Positions 11,201 to 23,872 of a DNA stretch of 64,000 bases are shown in pieces. This DNA is from Hybos culiciformis. Its lineage: Eukaryota > Arthropoda > Insecta > Diptera > Hybotidae. Made by a program: the position numbers and the translations under genes. Each line of letters opens with the position of its first letter. Position 1 is the stretch's first letter. The notes beneath the pieces are model-generated. The model was given only the letters and a program-made list of their open reading frames with translations. It was not told the origin of the DNA and did no database searches. The DNA is taken from the NCBI GenBank assembly GCA_964007475.1, contig OZ023275.1, positions 27,085,433 through 27,149,432 on the forward strand, written 5' to 3'.

Positions 11201-12397
11201 TTTCATGCACGGAAAATTTATTCGAAATATATGTAATCATTATAATAAAATAACAATCAGTCAAATGGATTTTTATTTTTTTGCTTTTGATTTCAAAATG
11301 TATTTGTGGTGTTGGTGGTTGATCCAGTCGCAATGGGACTGGCAGACTTTTGTATCTGTTAGTTCTTACTTTTCTTTATTGTTAATTATCAGACTTTTGA
11401 GCTTTTATGAATGATGTAAAATTGTGGCGTGTAATACCTTAATGTGCCATTTCATTGAGTTTTTTTAATTCAACCCCATGACATTGTTCTGGAATCGGCT
11501 AACGACAACGAAATGTATAGAAATATATATCTAACTGTAATTCAAGATATTGAAAAAAATTTAAGTTAAAAAATGACAGATTTATTTTAATCAGCAAAAA
11601 CTGTTTTTTAAGAAATCATTTTGATAGAAATAAATTTTAATTACATAAAAAAAAAAACTTAATTATACTTTCTATAATTAAAAAAAATACATAAATTTTT
11701 TCTAAAATGATACTGCAAAAATCTTTTTAGAAAAATATTCTCAATATAAATAAAAAAAAAACATTAACATTAATGGTTTTAACCAAAACGAATAAAATAT
11801 CTCGCTAAATAAATAAATATTAGAAATTAAATAAAAAAAAAAAAAAATCTGAATATTTTAGTTTAAAATTAGAAAATGTGGACTCAGTATCAACTCTGTA
11901 AGCATGAATGAAGGTAATTTAAAGTTTTTTTTTGTTATTGTTCAAAAAGTATAATATTAGGTAGGTATATTAGAAGAGAAATATTATATATGCATTATTT
12001 TATGTGCGCTAAAAACAAAATAATTGCGTTGGCGCGCGAGCGAATATAATTTGAAAATTATGCGAATATTTTAAAATAACTAAAATAAATTTATGAATTT
12101 TTTTTAGTTAATTAGTTTATTATAATTTCAGAAAATAATTTTTAGTAATAAATCATTAGAGATAAATTAAATAAATTCCATATATTTAAAAATATTTAAG
12201 CAAAATAACTTTTAAAACTTAAATTTCTCTCTGGTGATAGAAATATGATTGCGGACTTATAAAAAAAAAATATTAAAATCTGAACTTGCACTTTGTAATA
12301 ATTTTCATTTCGTTTTTTTTTTTATGGGAAAAGTTTAAATAATTTTATTTTTATTATTGGAGTTTTAAATTATTTTAGTGAATGAAAATTTGGTTAA
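8231..12397. other. AT-rich gene-free stretch
   Basis: No gene is supported. It contains long A and T tracts and one 24-bp tandem duplication (10577-10624). A mildly GC-richer patch at 11290-11360 is open in frames on both strands, but it has no clear splice sites or recognisable motif. Confidence 0.6.
10577..10624. repeat. 24-bp tandem duplication
   Basis: Two adjacent copies of a 24-base unit beginning TGAGCTTGCTAAAATAAAAG. The copies differ at no more than one or two positions, so the duplication is recent. It overlaps no recognisable gene. Confidence 0.85.
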
Positions 12398-12565
12398 AAT
12401 TCCAGAACAAGCTTCAGAGATTTGTTTTCAGTTCACAGCTCGCGAATGTGGAATGCTCTTCTTGAGAAATTATTTCCGAGCGCTGGTGGAGGTTTGATGT
12501 ACGACTTGTGCCGCTTTAAGAAGAGTGTAAATGATTACCTCCTAACCGTCCCATATATTATATAA
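12398..12565 (+). pseudogene. C-terminal remnant of a second LINE reverse transcriptase ORF
   Basis: A 55-codon open stretch on the plus strand ending in TAA at 12563-12565. It lies in a GC-richer island inside AT-rich DNA. The translation contains SSRMWNAL, then LFP, and a closing FKKSVNDYLL. This matches the usual end of many non-LTR reverse transcriptase ORFs, which read roughly S-R-L-W-N-x-L-P ... F-P ... F-K-x-x-V/I-N-x-Y/H-L. A TAA lies immediately upstream in frame, and the rest of the ORF is absent. This is therefore a dead, 5'-truncated or eroded copy, from a family different from the Jockey-like element at 4-8 kb, which is on the other strand and lacks this ending. Confidence 0.65.
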
Positions 12566-15500
12566 ATACTTTTTTAAGCAAAAAAGGTATCCCACTTAGA
12601 GATTTGGTAGCTATTATGAAAAAAATAAAAATTACAATAGCAAATTTTGTAGAAGAAATCAACTTCATCCTATATTCCGTTTTTATGACAAAAATTTGAT
12701 TGTTTAAAACGATAAATGCGCCCGGTTTGAACTTGGGAACTATATTGTCATTTAACTTGTCTATTTTTTTCTTAATTCTACTCCTGAAGAAGATCAAAGC
12801 AAGTAAATTAAATAATAATCGTTAAAATTTTGGAAGTTTTTGATTTGATTATAAAATAATGATTTTCTTTATAATTTTTATAATATGTATTTTGGAGAAA
12901 TTTCGAATAAAATAACAAAAAACATTTAAAAGAAAAATATTTTGAATTAAATCTTTTCAATTTTGATTCGATTTATAATCTTACTCTCAATTCTTATTCA
13001 ATGCTCTTTCAAGTCACTTGGTGTGATTAAATTGTCATTCGAATTTATCTAATTTTTTTTAAACATAAATAAGCTATGCATATTAAAAAATTATATTTTG
13101 TAAAAAAATATTATGAAGATGTACCTGCATATTTATTTTGGGATTTGCAGTTTTAATTTTTTTTTTAAAGTTCATATTTTCATTTTGATTAAACAAAAGA
13201 ATATACAATTCTAAACGCACGAATATGATAAATTGTCGGTAACTTTGAAGTTACATGTATTTTGTATTAAGTTTTTATTCAACTTTATAACTTTTAATGT
13301 TTTATTTAATAAAAAACTAAAAAAAAAATAAAATAACCATTGAAATTAGCTAACGACAACAGAATGCTTTACATTTTAAAGAAGATTTTCTTGTAAATTT
13401 TACTTTTATAATAAAAAATTAAAAGAAATTCTAGGTGAAGGTTTTTTATATATAAAAATTTCATAGTAAAATAGTTGCAATAAATATTTTTTAAAGATTT
13501 GTTTTTTAAGTTTCATTAAATTTATTTATTTCATCATGAGCAAATGTAATTAAAATAATCTATTTTAAAAGTTGAAAGTTGAAATTAAATATGTAGTGTT
13601 TAAATATGTAGGGCCCTTTTTAATTTTTCCCATTACAGGGCAGTCATAATAATATAACCTAGTACTTTTCTAAGATCTCTTATTAATTGAAGAAACCCTA
13701 CTTTTTTATTTCTTTAAACGTATGAAATGGATTTTGAATCAAGTTCATTCTTCAGCAATTATAATAAATATATGTAAATAATAAATAAAACTATTATATT
13801 ATTTTAATTTTTGTAGGTGCTCAAAATAATTTGAATTAAAGAATAAAACAAAAAATCATGAATTTGAATAACTAAATAAATATTAAATTACTCTATTTTA
13901 TTTGTAAAATGCCCAAACGAATTTAAAATTTATGGTTCAATTTTCATTGGTGATGGTGGCTTTCCTTTTGGTATTTTTTGTTGTTTTTTTAGTTTTCACG
14001 AAGATTTTTATTATGTTGGCACAAAATAAGATACTTCAATGTTTTTTTTATAGATTCTTTAAAAATGTATTTAATGTTAGTCTTAACAGTTTATGGTGTG
14101 AATTCTTAGTTCTGTACCGTATCAAATTCAAATTCAAGATCAAAGAAATTTATAATTAGAAAATATTTAAATTTTCAATGTTCAAAATCCAAATTAGTTA
14201 AATTCATCAGAATTATCAAAAAACATTCGAAGGGAATTGATTTTGGAGTTTCCTAGAATTTTCTTCAGCCTCATTTCAATCAATAAAATAATATAGTATT
14301 TAAGATATTACTAAAAACAATACTTTTTTCTTTTTCTTGAAGAAACATTTAAGAACAAACAAAAAATTATTCCTTTGAGCGAATAAAAAAAAAAGAAGAT
14401 TTTATGAAAATCGTTCTTAGCTAATAGATAAATAATTTTATTTATAATTTGAAAATTTTAGTAATTTAACTAAAATACGAAGTAACTTTAGGTGTAGTCA
14501 TATAATTGGCATTAAATTGAAAATAGCGGTGAAAAAGATTAGGCAAATTAAGAACAAAGTACGTACATACTAAAACAAATTGTATTACAATATATATTTT
14601 GTATTTATTTATATCCAATCTTTTGACTCTCAACACAACAATTATCTATATTAAAAATTTAAGATTACTATCATCTAACTTGGGTGGTCAAATCTAATGA
14701 ATTTTAACAATAGTTAATTTTTTGAATTGAAATTAAAGACAAAAAATTAAGATTATTATAATGAAGTACTTATTTTAGGATTTATTTTAGTTCTTAAATA
14801 TTGATAATCATAACTAATGATACGTTTTTTCACATACTAAATTCCTAATCTTATAAAAATATAATTAAACCATTATGTATATCTAAGTTATCTGATCATG
14901 TTACATTTTTGAAAATCTAGGCATCTAAAGTCAATGCTCATCATATGATCACTGTGCATTCTTTCCAGGGCTTTGAAAAACTCGACTTAAATTTTTGTAA
15001 AGTTAATTTAGATTTACATTAAAGAAACAAGGAATGTATATTAAGTTATTAACGATAAGAAAAGTCTTACACTTATTTTTTTGTAACCTGAAACTGTCAC
15101 AGATAAAAAAGAGTGTTTGTCCCTTGAAACGATTCTAAAAGTTCGGCGGATGATTACAAACTTACATAAATTCTTATTATATAGGACTACAACTATGTGG
15201 TTAGCTATAGTCCTATAGTAGAAGGACATTACTGCCTTACCTACTCTTTTATACGTCATATTCTAAATTTAGCTACATTTTAATAATGATTATTACTATT
15301 TAAATGTACAACAAAAAAAAAAACTATTATTAATTCATTTAATAAAAAAAAAAATGCAGTCATTATTTCCGTATTAACAAGGTGTGGAGTAAATTATGCC
15401 TCTTTAATTTTTGTGTGGCATTATAATATTTTACTTGTAGAGTGCATATTCATTTTTAAGATAGGACAAAATAATTGTGACCATTGTCCTTTTTAACAAA

Positions 15501-16741
15501 TAATTATCATTAAATGTGAATTTTTGAAACCATTTGACAGACTAAATTATCTTTGCATGTTTGTTAGTCAATATTGTATTGTCATATTTTATTTATTTAG
15601 GTATTTTCATTTTAAATGCTTCCTACAAGCGATACAAATTATGCTCTCCTTAAAACCGAATTATACTTTTATCATAAAAACGTGTCAAACAAATTAAAAA
15701 TTTGATAAAGAATGAAAAGAATAAAGAAATTGCTGAATTCTTTGGCAGAAAATACAAATTTTTTTCTCAAATCCAAAAGAGAATACGTTGAATTTTAGTT
15801 CTGGAAATATTTTGAATACATTTTTAAAAACTATTAATCGACTCTTCTTATAATAAATTAATTAAAGCCAAATCTCAACTTTAGTTTTTTAGAACAATAT
15901 ACATAGTTACTTATGTATTACTAGCAACTTATTTTCCAAACTAAATTCCACTCAATTTGTATAACTTTCTAATAACACATTCATATTATAAACACACCGC
16001 TATTGTAAGGCAAATGTTTTGGTTCTAAGAATATAAAACTATGTAGGTTCAAACATACATGTTCTATTTTCATGCTTTTATATTTTATTAATAAAAAATT
16101 TTGTGTTGTCATTATTAGACAAAAATAAAATTTCTTTTTGATTTTAGTATATTTACAAAACTAATTATTTTGTAGTTAGCTGCATAGATGAAAAAAAAAA
16201 CTTACCAATTGGTTTTATTTTAATTCAACTAAAATGATAACCAATTTAGTGATAGTGTACATTAACAAAAAAATTAACCCAAAAAAAAATATAGAATTGA
16301 TATGAATGGGATTTATTTTTAAATTTAACGAGGTTATTAACTTTTTTATGTGAATTGTGTTAGTTAAAAATATATAATTATCTAATTGGACAAATTAATT
16401 AAATACCTTGTAACTTGATTATATTATCAATAATAATTTAGCTTTAAGAATATAAGGTTCAAGTAAAAATTCTTAAATTATTTACCAACTGCAGATATTT
16501 CATTTACAGCCTTCCGGGCGTGTAATTTTAATAATTGACATTTCTGGGAAAAAAAAGGTGTGATACTGAGTATTGATAAGTAATATCTATTGTAGATTTA
16601 AGTTATTTTACAGTCGGGTTTAAAGCTGTTACTGTAACTGACAATCATCATGCGTACTTATCTACACATATTTCGAAATAATTTTAATATTAAACTGTAA
16701 GATTCTTGTTTTATTTTGCAGGTTTTATGTCACTTATTTCA
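12566..16741. other. AT-rich gene-free stretch
   Basis: Nothing coding is supported. It holds homopolymers and a small imperfect hairpin at about 15180-15220 (arms beginning ATAGGACTA and ending TAGTCCTAT). A short sequence CTAACGACAACRRAATG appears here at about 13353 and also at about 11500, so it is a dispersed repeat of unknown origin. Confidence 0.55.
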
Positions 16742-16749
16742 CTTATTAT

Positions 16750-18359
16750 TAGAGTGTCCAAATTACCCGATTTTCAATTACCCGAGTAGTCGAGTATCAA
16801 TTCACCAACTACCCGGGTATCCCGGGTAGTATTTTTTTTTTGGAGTGAAACACCCAAAAAATATATATTTTATAAATTTATTAATTTTTATTGTTTTTTA
16901 AGAAATAATATTTCACCACACCTTATGCATTTAACGTTTCAGTACGCCAAAACTAACTAAATTTAAGTATTTGCAATATAAGTACCATTATATAAGTACT
17001 GGAAAAAAAATTTCAGTACCAATATACTATATATACTGCTACTGAAATTGTTTGCAGTACCAATACATTTTTTCTATATTGCAGTATTTTTGCAGTACCA
17101 GTATACTTACGCTGACCATTCGTCCCTTTTTTCAAGGGACAGTCCCTTGTTTGGATGTCTCATCCCTTGAATTGAGATATTTTAAAAGGGACGCGATATG
17201 TCCCTTATTTTCGCATTAGTTCGCTTAAAGTCCCATATTTCTGCCACACACGTTTAAATTTTTAATAGCTCTGAAATAACAAATTTTTAGCAGAGCGTGA
17301 AAATAATTCATTTGGACAACAACGACAATTTCTTTAATTTTTATGACACTTGTGTACAATATTTAAGCCAATTGACAAAAGAATTCGAAAATATACTTGT
17401 TGTTGAAAAATTAATTATAAAATTGTCTTTAAAATTATGGAATTTTGTTTATGCTTACCAGGCTCAAATGCACCTACAGAGCAAGTGTTCTCAATTATGA
17501 ACAATTTATGGATATCTGAAAAATCTCAAATGAAAGTAGATACCGTTAGATCATTATTAATATGCAAGTGCAATTTTGAAATGAAATGCTTGGACTTTTA
17601 TAATTTCTTGAAAGATGAAAAAGAAATTCTCAAAAAAATTCACTCTACTCAAAAATATTAATGGTATTAACTATATTTTAATTAAATTTTTTTTTATATA
17701 TTCTAAATCAAAAATTATTTCTTTTCTAGTCTTAGATCCTATCTATTCTCAAGTCATATTGTTCTTTATTTAAGTTTGAATATGAATTTAAATTCAATAT
17801 CATCATATTTTAGTTTGTATAAGAACTAATGTACTGTTTTTGTTTAAAATTTGGAAACTGTTTTATTTCTGTCCCTTATTTTTATAATTGAAAAATGGTC
17901 ACCGTAAGTATACTGGTACTTAAATTTTCTGAAGTAGCAGTATATTGTGAGAAAATATTGCAGAATTTTTTCAGTACCAGTATACTGGTACTTAAATTTT
18001 TTGCAGTACCAGTATATTGTGAGAAAAAAATACTGCAGTATTTTTCCAGTACCAGTATACTGGTACTTATATTGTATTCAGTACAAAAATACTTAAATTT
18101 ATTCAGCTCTGAGTCAGTACCCAATAAAAATTTGGAAATAAAAACCCGCTCAGAAGAGACCGATAACGTTTTTTGTAATCTCTTCAATCTATTGGTTCCA
18201 ATCACTTTATAAACCTCTAAAAGCTTTAACTATATTTGAATTTTATTTTATTTTTAAGTACTCGATACTCGAACCGATTACCCGGGTATTTGAGTACTCG
18301 ATAAAATAACCTAGAACATCGGGTACTCGTGTACCCGGATACCCGAACTGGACACTCTA
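16750..18359. mobile_element. hAT-type DNA transposon, 1.6 kb, with 8-bp target duplications
   Basis: The element is flanked by perfect 8-bp direct repeats CTTATTAT (16742-16749 and 18360-18367). It begins TAGAGTGTCCA and ends with the reverse complement of the same sequence. Eight-bp duplications are diagnostic of the hAT superfamily. The subterminal DNA at both ends is packed with short ACCCGGGTA-type and GTACCAGTATAC-type palindromes. These are likely transposase-binding repeats. Inside, a second pair of inverted ends (GCTGACCATT at about 17111 and its near complement at about 17897) brackets a transposase remnant. GTCCCTT repeats there are typical of another hAT family, so one hAT copy may be nested in another. 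The transposase is incomplete and frameshifted, so the copy is non-autonomous now. Confidence 0.85.
17297..17661 (+). pseudogene. hAT transposase, C-terminal dimerisation domain, frameshifted
   Basis: Two overlapping plus-strand frames together give the end of a hAT transposase. The first (17297 to about 17440) encodes an acidic stretch with FYDTCVQYLSQLTKEFE and a following KLSLKLWNF. The second (17437-17661) encodes LPGSNAPTEQVFSIMNNLW, then VRSLLICKCNFE and FYNFLKDEKEILKKI. The second part is the conserved hAT C-terminal dimerisation region, in which P-x-S-x-A-x-x-E-R/Q-x-F-S is the hallmark. A one-base shift separates the frames. The DDE catalytic domain and zinc-finger N terminus are missing. 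The fragment lies centrally between hAT-type inverted ends. Confidence 0.8.
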
Positions 18360-18723
18360 CTTATTATGGTTATCCTCAAAAATCATAAATCAATTTACTT
18401 GATAAATAACAATTCCTTTTCAAAGGATAATATGATGACTTACTTCATTTTAAAAACCTTATTAATATGTATTTCATTTTCTTGCTTTTACCTCTTCCGA
18501 AAAAATTAAGTATGAAAATTTTTAATTAAAATAAAAAGAATTAGTCCAGATCCGAAAAATTCTTTATTAATTACAGTTTGGAGAATCATACTAATGCATT
18601 TACATAAAGGATGGAAAGTCAATACGATAAGCGGTATAATAGTATATAATTGTTAATTTATCAATAAAATAAGGGACTTACCGTTGTATAGAACTCGTTT
18701 GTTTATTATATTTTACCTCTTCG

Positions 18724-18850
18724 GTCGGCCGTCATGGTGTAGTGGTATTGCCATTATCCTACGGCGTGTTCGGTCGTGGGTTCGATTCCCACCTCGGACT
18801 GGAATTTGTGTCATTTTTCAAATTTGTCTCACTTGAATTAAGTGTGTGTG
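18724..18850 (+). mobile_element. tRNA-derived SINE or tRNA pseudogene
   Basis: The sequence carries a perfect internal Pol III A box (TGGTGTAGTGG, 18735-18745) and a perfect B box (GGTTCGATTCC, 18779-18789) 33 bases apart. The T-arm stem GTGGG/CCCAC is intact. The 7-bp acceptor stem does not pair (at least three of seven positions mismatch), and the D and anticodon stems are poor, so a working tRNA is unlikely. The tRNA-like head is followed by an unrelated AT-rich body and a TTAATTAAATTAAAT-rich tail. That is the layout of insect tRNA-derived SINEs. The ends are approximate. Confidence 0.6.
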
Positions 18851-21800
18851 TTGTTTTTTTTAATTAAATTAAATATTTTATATTATACAGGTAAATATTT
18901 GAAGTTTTTTTAAACTGTATTATTTGTTTTGTATGGTCAGCTGGTTATGGCGTCACATAGTTATAAATGAGTTTTAATTTGACCAACAAAATGTGTAGTT
19001 TTTGTAAAATTAGACCATAGTTTTTTTTTGCGCCATATGGCAATGATTTGTGTATTTTCGTCAGGGCAATTGAAATATATTCTCATTTTTAATTTAAAAA
19101 CAAAGAAAAAGAATTTTACTTTCATGTTTTATTTAAAACCATATTAAAATAGAGTTCTCTTCTTAAATTTCTTTTTCTTATATATGTTTTTCAAAGTCCT
19201 TAAGGTATTAGATATTGGTTTGAGTAACACCTCCTTTAAAATTGGTTAATCAAAGTTTGTTTTTAAATATAATAACATGTGGTCAAGATCTAATATCAGT
19301 GAAATTAACGAACCATAACCGTCACAAAATTTACACATGTACCTACAACTACATTAAATGGATAACAAATAATGTATAAGATCCTTTAAAAAGGATATTT
19401 GTTTAACATACGAAAATTAAATGAGTATAAAAGAAATGAAATAATATAATAAAGAAATTCGTAAAAGGGGAAGGCTTGAGATATGTTTATGTTTAAGAAA
19501 AGAAAAAGTTCAATAGGTATTAGAATTAGAAAATTTTCCTTAAACTGTAAGTCGTTAAAATATTGATTCGTATTTGGTTTTCCCAATGTTAGAATTCTGC
19601 AGCATTTCTAAATCGAAACTTTAGAAACAAGTATTTTTACTCGAAACGTATGCCGATTAAACATCCTATACGTATATTTTTGGATAGTATATTTAATAGA
19701 TAGTAATTTCTATGGCTAAAAAAACTTAAAAATTTTCGAATACTAATAAGAATCTTACAGAATTTTTTTATAATGTAATTTTACACATTTATTTTAAAAG
19801 AAGGCTTTATTTACAAAAGTGCATATCGATTCTCAATCCGGACCTGTTTTCAATCATTAAATTAAAAAGAACCAAATTCATTTTTAAATTTAACTTATGG
19901 TCCATGAAATATTTTAGCTTCCGCATATTTTTCTGGTTATTATTATAAAAACAAAATTATATTGCTTTCAAAATTGCATCCTTTAATAATGTTTGATTTT
20001 AAAAAATTTTCATTCAACTGTGGAAAAAAGGGGGATTTTTGTTTTCCTAAAATTAAGTTTTATGGATTAGTGTCAAATAAGATTAGAAATTCAAGTAATA
20101 TAAAAGAAATTTGGGGGTGGTTTTTTTCTATTTTAAGGAAATAAATTGTTATGGTTTAAAAAAAAATTAAATAAATTTTAAATGGTAATCAAAAACCATT
20201 TGGGTTTGGAATCGGGGTGAAAGTATTTTTTGTTTTGTTAACAATATTACACTAACGCACAGATCAAAATAAACCGCCCCAAATTTAAGGTCTTGCAATA
20301 AAATGATCAGTTCTTTAAATTGAGATTTTAAACTAAAAATTTAAATTTAAAAAAAAAATCTCAACATGTAACTAGTATGGAACATAGTTAGTGTAATGTT
20401 TTTGAACTTCGTAAATTTTACGTAGGAACAAGAATTTGGTAAGCTGAGAACAGTTTTTCTTACTACAATATTTAGCTACTTTATGTTGAAGAAAGAATTT
20501 GATCAAAATCGGATTCAAACATTTTTTTTTAATAAATATATTAAATTTTCGATTAGAAAATTACATTTTAAAAAAAATAATAAATAAGTATAAAAGATAT
20601 AATCGCAATAAATTATTTTTCTACAACATTTTAATTACAACAATTCGTATCGGAAAATAAATTTTTTATTGGTAATTTTATATTATTATGTTTATCAAAT
20701 AATCGAAATATTACAGAAATTGTATTTAGCGATTGAAAGTTAGCTGATATAATAAAAACAAAATAATTGCAATTTTAATAGTTGTCATTTATTTCAATGT
20801 AAAACGGTCTGTAAGACGTTTACTCATTTGTAACAAATATATCTACCTCTAGTTAATTATGTACTATTAAAAAACCGTGTAATCATATTTGTAAAAAAAA
20901 AATTTGTTAAATTTTTTTATGAACCTAGTTCAGTTAGAAGGATTATTATTTAGTATTATTATTTTTTTAAAGGCAGTGATTTAGTTCCTTTTTGAAAGCT
21001 CTTCGGGATTAAATTGTGAATATAGTTCCTTTTTGAAAGAATTTGATCCCAGCAAATTGCAAGATGGCGTAAGATTATTAATTCAACTTTGAAGATATAG
21101 GTTCATACATATATCCAGTTTAAAGTTGTTATTCCATATTCATAAAAATTGCAATAGGTAAATGTTGAATGTGCGAAGGGAACGAATAAATGGCTATATA
21201 ATGCGTCGCTTAACTATTTTTATGTAATTGTTATTTTTAAATTTTTGTTGTCCTGCTATTAGGAAGCAAGAGTTAACATTCATTCGATGACTCAATATTA
21301 CTTTTATACAATTTGCGCCAAAACTAATATCAAAAAAAAAAAAATAAAGGCGTACAATGTGAAAAACGCTTAAATCTAAAAGAAATAAATTTTATAAATA
21401 TATAAATAAAAAAAAGTTTTACATTTGTATTTTGTTTTTTGATATCATTTTATTAATTTTTGTTTTCATTTTATTTTATGTATGAATTTATTTTAAATTT
21501 TTTTTTCTAAATAAGAAATATATAGGTATATACACGTAAAATAAAACGACCATCCTGGAAATATCGACAGTGCAGTAAATTTTCCATGTCCATTTTAAAT
21601 TATGTATATACAAAAAGTTTTCTTATATAAAATGGTTGCATTTAAATCTTAAGAAAATATATAATGAAAAAATAGTGGTATGATTTCGTTATAAATACGT
21701 AAGTTTATAAATTCTGTTTTTGTTAGTGCAAAAAAGTTAAAAGATTAATTAAAGCGATAACTTTGTAATTTTTGATTATATATTGTCGAATTGAACTGAA

Positions 21801-23418
21801 AGAAGAAAACCTTATTAAATTTTTAATTACACATTTACATACACTTTCCTGGGTATGGCATATATGGCATTGGGTGAACTCAATTCTTGTTTATAAAATT
21901 TTTATTAGTACAGTATTAAGATTATAGTGTCATTAAAAATTCTTGTTTGCTATTGGTTTGACAAATTTTTATTATCTTCAGACTCACTAAAAGTTGAAAA
22001 CAGATTTGAATCCTATTATTCCGGAAAAACTGGATTCCATCTTCAAACCATGCTTTAAAATGTATATTGTGTCTATTGATATAAAATGACACTATTTAAG
22101 TTTTATTGCAATATTATATTGAAAAAAAAAAAAAATACAGGGTGTTTCAATAAATAAACGTTAATAGATTTCTAGACCATAATTGTTTATTCGTATAATA
22201 TAAATATGCAGCTTTTTCCTGAAAAAATATTCGATTATGAAATTTTGGAATTTAATTTAAAGTTTTTTATTTTGCCTAACATTTATTCACAAACTAATAG
22301 GTACCTGAAAATTTCGTAATGGAAAATTTTTAATCAAAAGTTAGAAAATTAACGAATATGAAAAATTGATTTTATTTTAATTTTTGAATCAATAATACAT
22401 TTTTTTAAATTTTAATGATATTTTTTGAATAAAAAATATGCAAACATAACACTCTGTACCTGAATTTTTGCGATAATATCTCCTCTGTTAAATAAAAAAA
22501 AAAAAAGGATTTATGTCTTTTAATTTATTATTTATAGATAATTACATGTTTTTAGTTTTCGATTGAAAATAAAAAAAAATAAAAATTAATGTTCTTAAAA
22601 TATTTTCATAATTAATGTTAATTGTATAATTTTTATATTTATTTTTTTTTTCCATTACTTTTATCTCTTCAAATCCAGGAAATGTATAAATAAAAATATA
22701 GATAATAATAAATACTCCTCAGATTGTCAATAACTTAGGTAGGTAAATGCAATTCAATTATAGATCATTTAACATTATTATTCTACACATTTTTTATTAT
22801 TTTTATTTTAACCATTGATTTTGAGACAATTGTTAAATACACTCTGAAAATACATCGACAATCAGTTCTGGATTTAAAAATTATGGACAATATTTAAAAA
22901 TTATGGACAAAATTTACAGATAGGATTCTCTATTATAACTATAATAATATTATAAAGTTATGCGGAATGAATGAATTAATAAAATAAAATACCAAATTTG
23001 TTTTCAGTACTTTTAAAATTTGTTTTCCACGCACTGAAAATTAAATTTGAATATTTTATTCGACAATAACATTTAAATATAATTTTTGATTTTTAGTTTA
23101 AGATCACTGTAAGATTCATAAGGTTTTCAAATACTAAAAATTTTCCTTAAAATGTAATAATATTAAGTTCTATTGCATATAATATTGTAAATAAAAATAT
23201 CTCAAAAGAAGAGGCATAAGTCCTAAACTCTGAATAAAATTATATTTTAAATTATTGTATATACAGCTAATATTAAAATAAATCAAGAATTGAATTGAAT
23301 TGACATATAAATAAATTGGACAACTATAGAAAAAAAAAATTAAAACAAATATAATATGTATTTAAATAAAAGAAAATATTATCCTTATAAAAATATTTGA
23401 AACTTTTAATAGTAGATT
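18851..23418. other. AT-rich gene-free stretch
   Basis: No gene is supported. A repeated TAGTTCCTTTTTGAAAG occurs twice (about 20975 and 21026). A short 20-bp duplication (TAAAAATTATGGACAA type) lies at about 22870-22910. A CAGGGTGTTTCA motif, common at insect transposon ends, lies at about 22138 but has no visible partner. Confidence 0.55.
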
Positions 23419-23597
23419 ACAATACATTTTAAGAAAATTTGTTATTCTTGCGAGTTTTGTATACACACAAACACATAGACACGAGTCATGTTTATATCAC
23501 GAGACCGAAGGTCGAGTGATATAATATTGACGAGTGTCTATATGTTTGTGTGTATACAAAACGAGCTGTATAACAAATTTGATTAACATGTATTGTA
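23419..23597. mobile_element. Palindromic MITE, about 179 bp
   Basis: Two arms of about 85 bp are near reverse complements around a centre at about 23508. The arms include the shared block TTTTGTATACACACAAAC and its complement. The outer ends read ACAATACAT and ATGTATTGT. The foldback structure with no coding capacity is that of a MITE. The left outer sequence (AATAGTAGATT followed by TTAAGAAAATT) recurs imperfectly at about 24262-24290, so related copies or a larger parent element may lie around it. No clean target duplication was identified. Confidence 0.7.
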
Positions 23598-23743
23598 TAC
23601 TGCTTTAATGTGCATGTGAGAGGGAGTTGAAAACAATACATTTATAATGAAAAAAATAAACAAAAAAGTTCAAAATGAAGCAAGGAAATAAAATTTAATA
23701 AGGAAGTTTATTTATTTATCGAAATGATTTCAAACCGGAAGAT

Positions 23744-23872
23744 TCCTAAAATATTAAAAAAAAAATTAGTAATTTTTCCAAAAAAAAATTATTCATTTTC
23801 TTTTTTGCAAAAAAAAAAATCGAATAATTTTTTTTTAGAAAAATTACTAATTTTTTTTTTATTATTTTAGGA
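23744..23872. repeat. 129-bp imperfect inverted repeat, almost only A and T
   Basis: The left arm starts TCCTAAAATATT and carries ATTAGTAATTTTTC. The right arm is its near complement, ending ATTATTTTAGGA. The loop contains CATTTTCTTTTTTGC. It is probably a degenerate MITE. Confidence 0.6.

Noticed and set aside
15041..15259. 72-residue minus-strand ORF
   Set aside because: It has no recognisable motif or splice context. Part of it is a small hairpin, so a chance frame is the simplest reading.
17882..18212. Two 105-107 residue ORFs on opposite strands
   Set aside because: Both translate the GTACCAGTATACTGGTAC palindromic repeats of the hAT element. The repetitive peptide (STSILVL) is a product of the repeat and not a gene.
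18724..18800. Functional tRNA gene
   Set aside because: A and B boxes are perfect, but the acceptor stem mismatches at three or more of seven pairs and the D and anticodon stems are poor, so a SINE or pseudogene is preferred.
22130..22165. CAGGGTGTTTCA transposon terminus
   Set aside because: The motif resembles ends seen in insect elements, but no matching opposite end, target duplication or coding sequence could be found.
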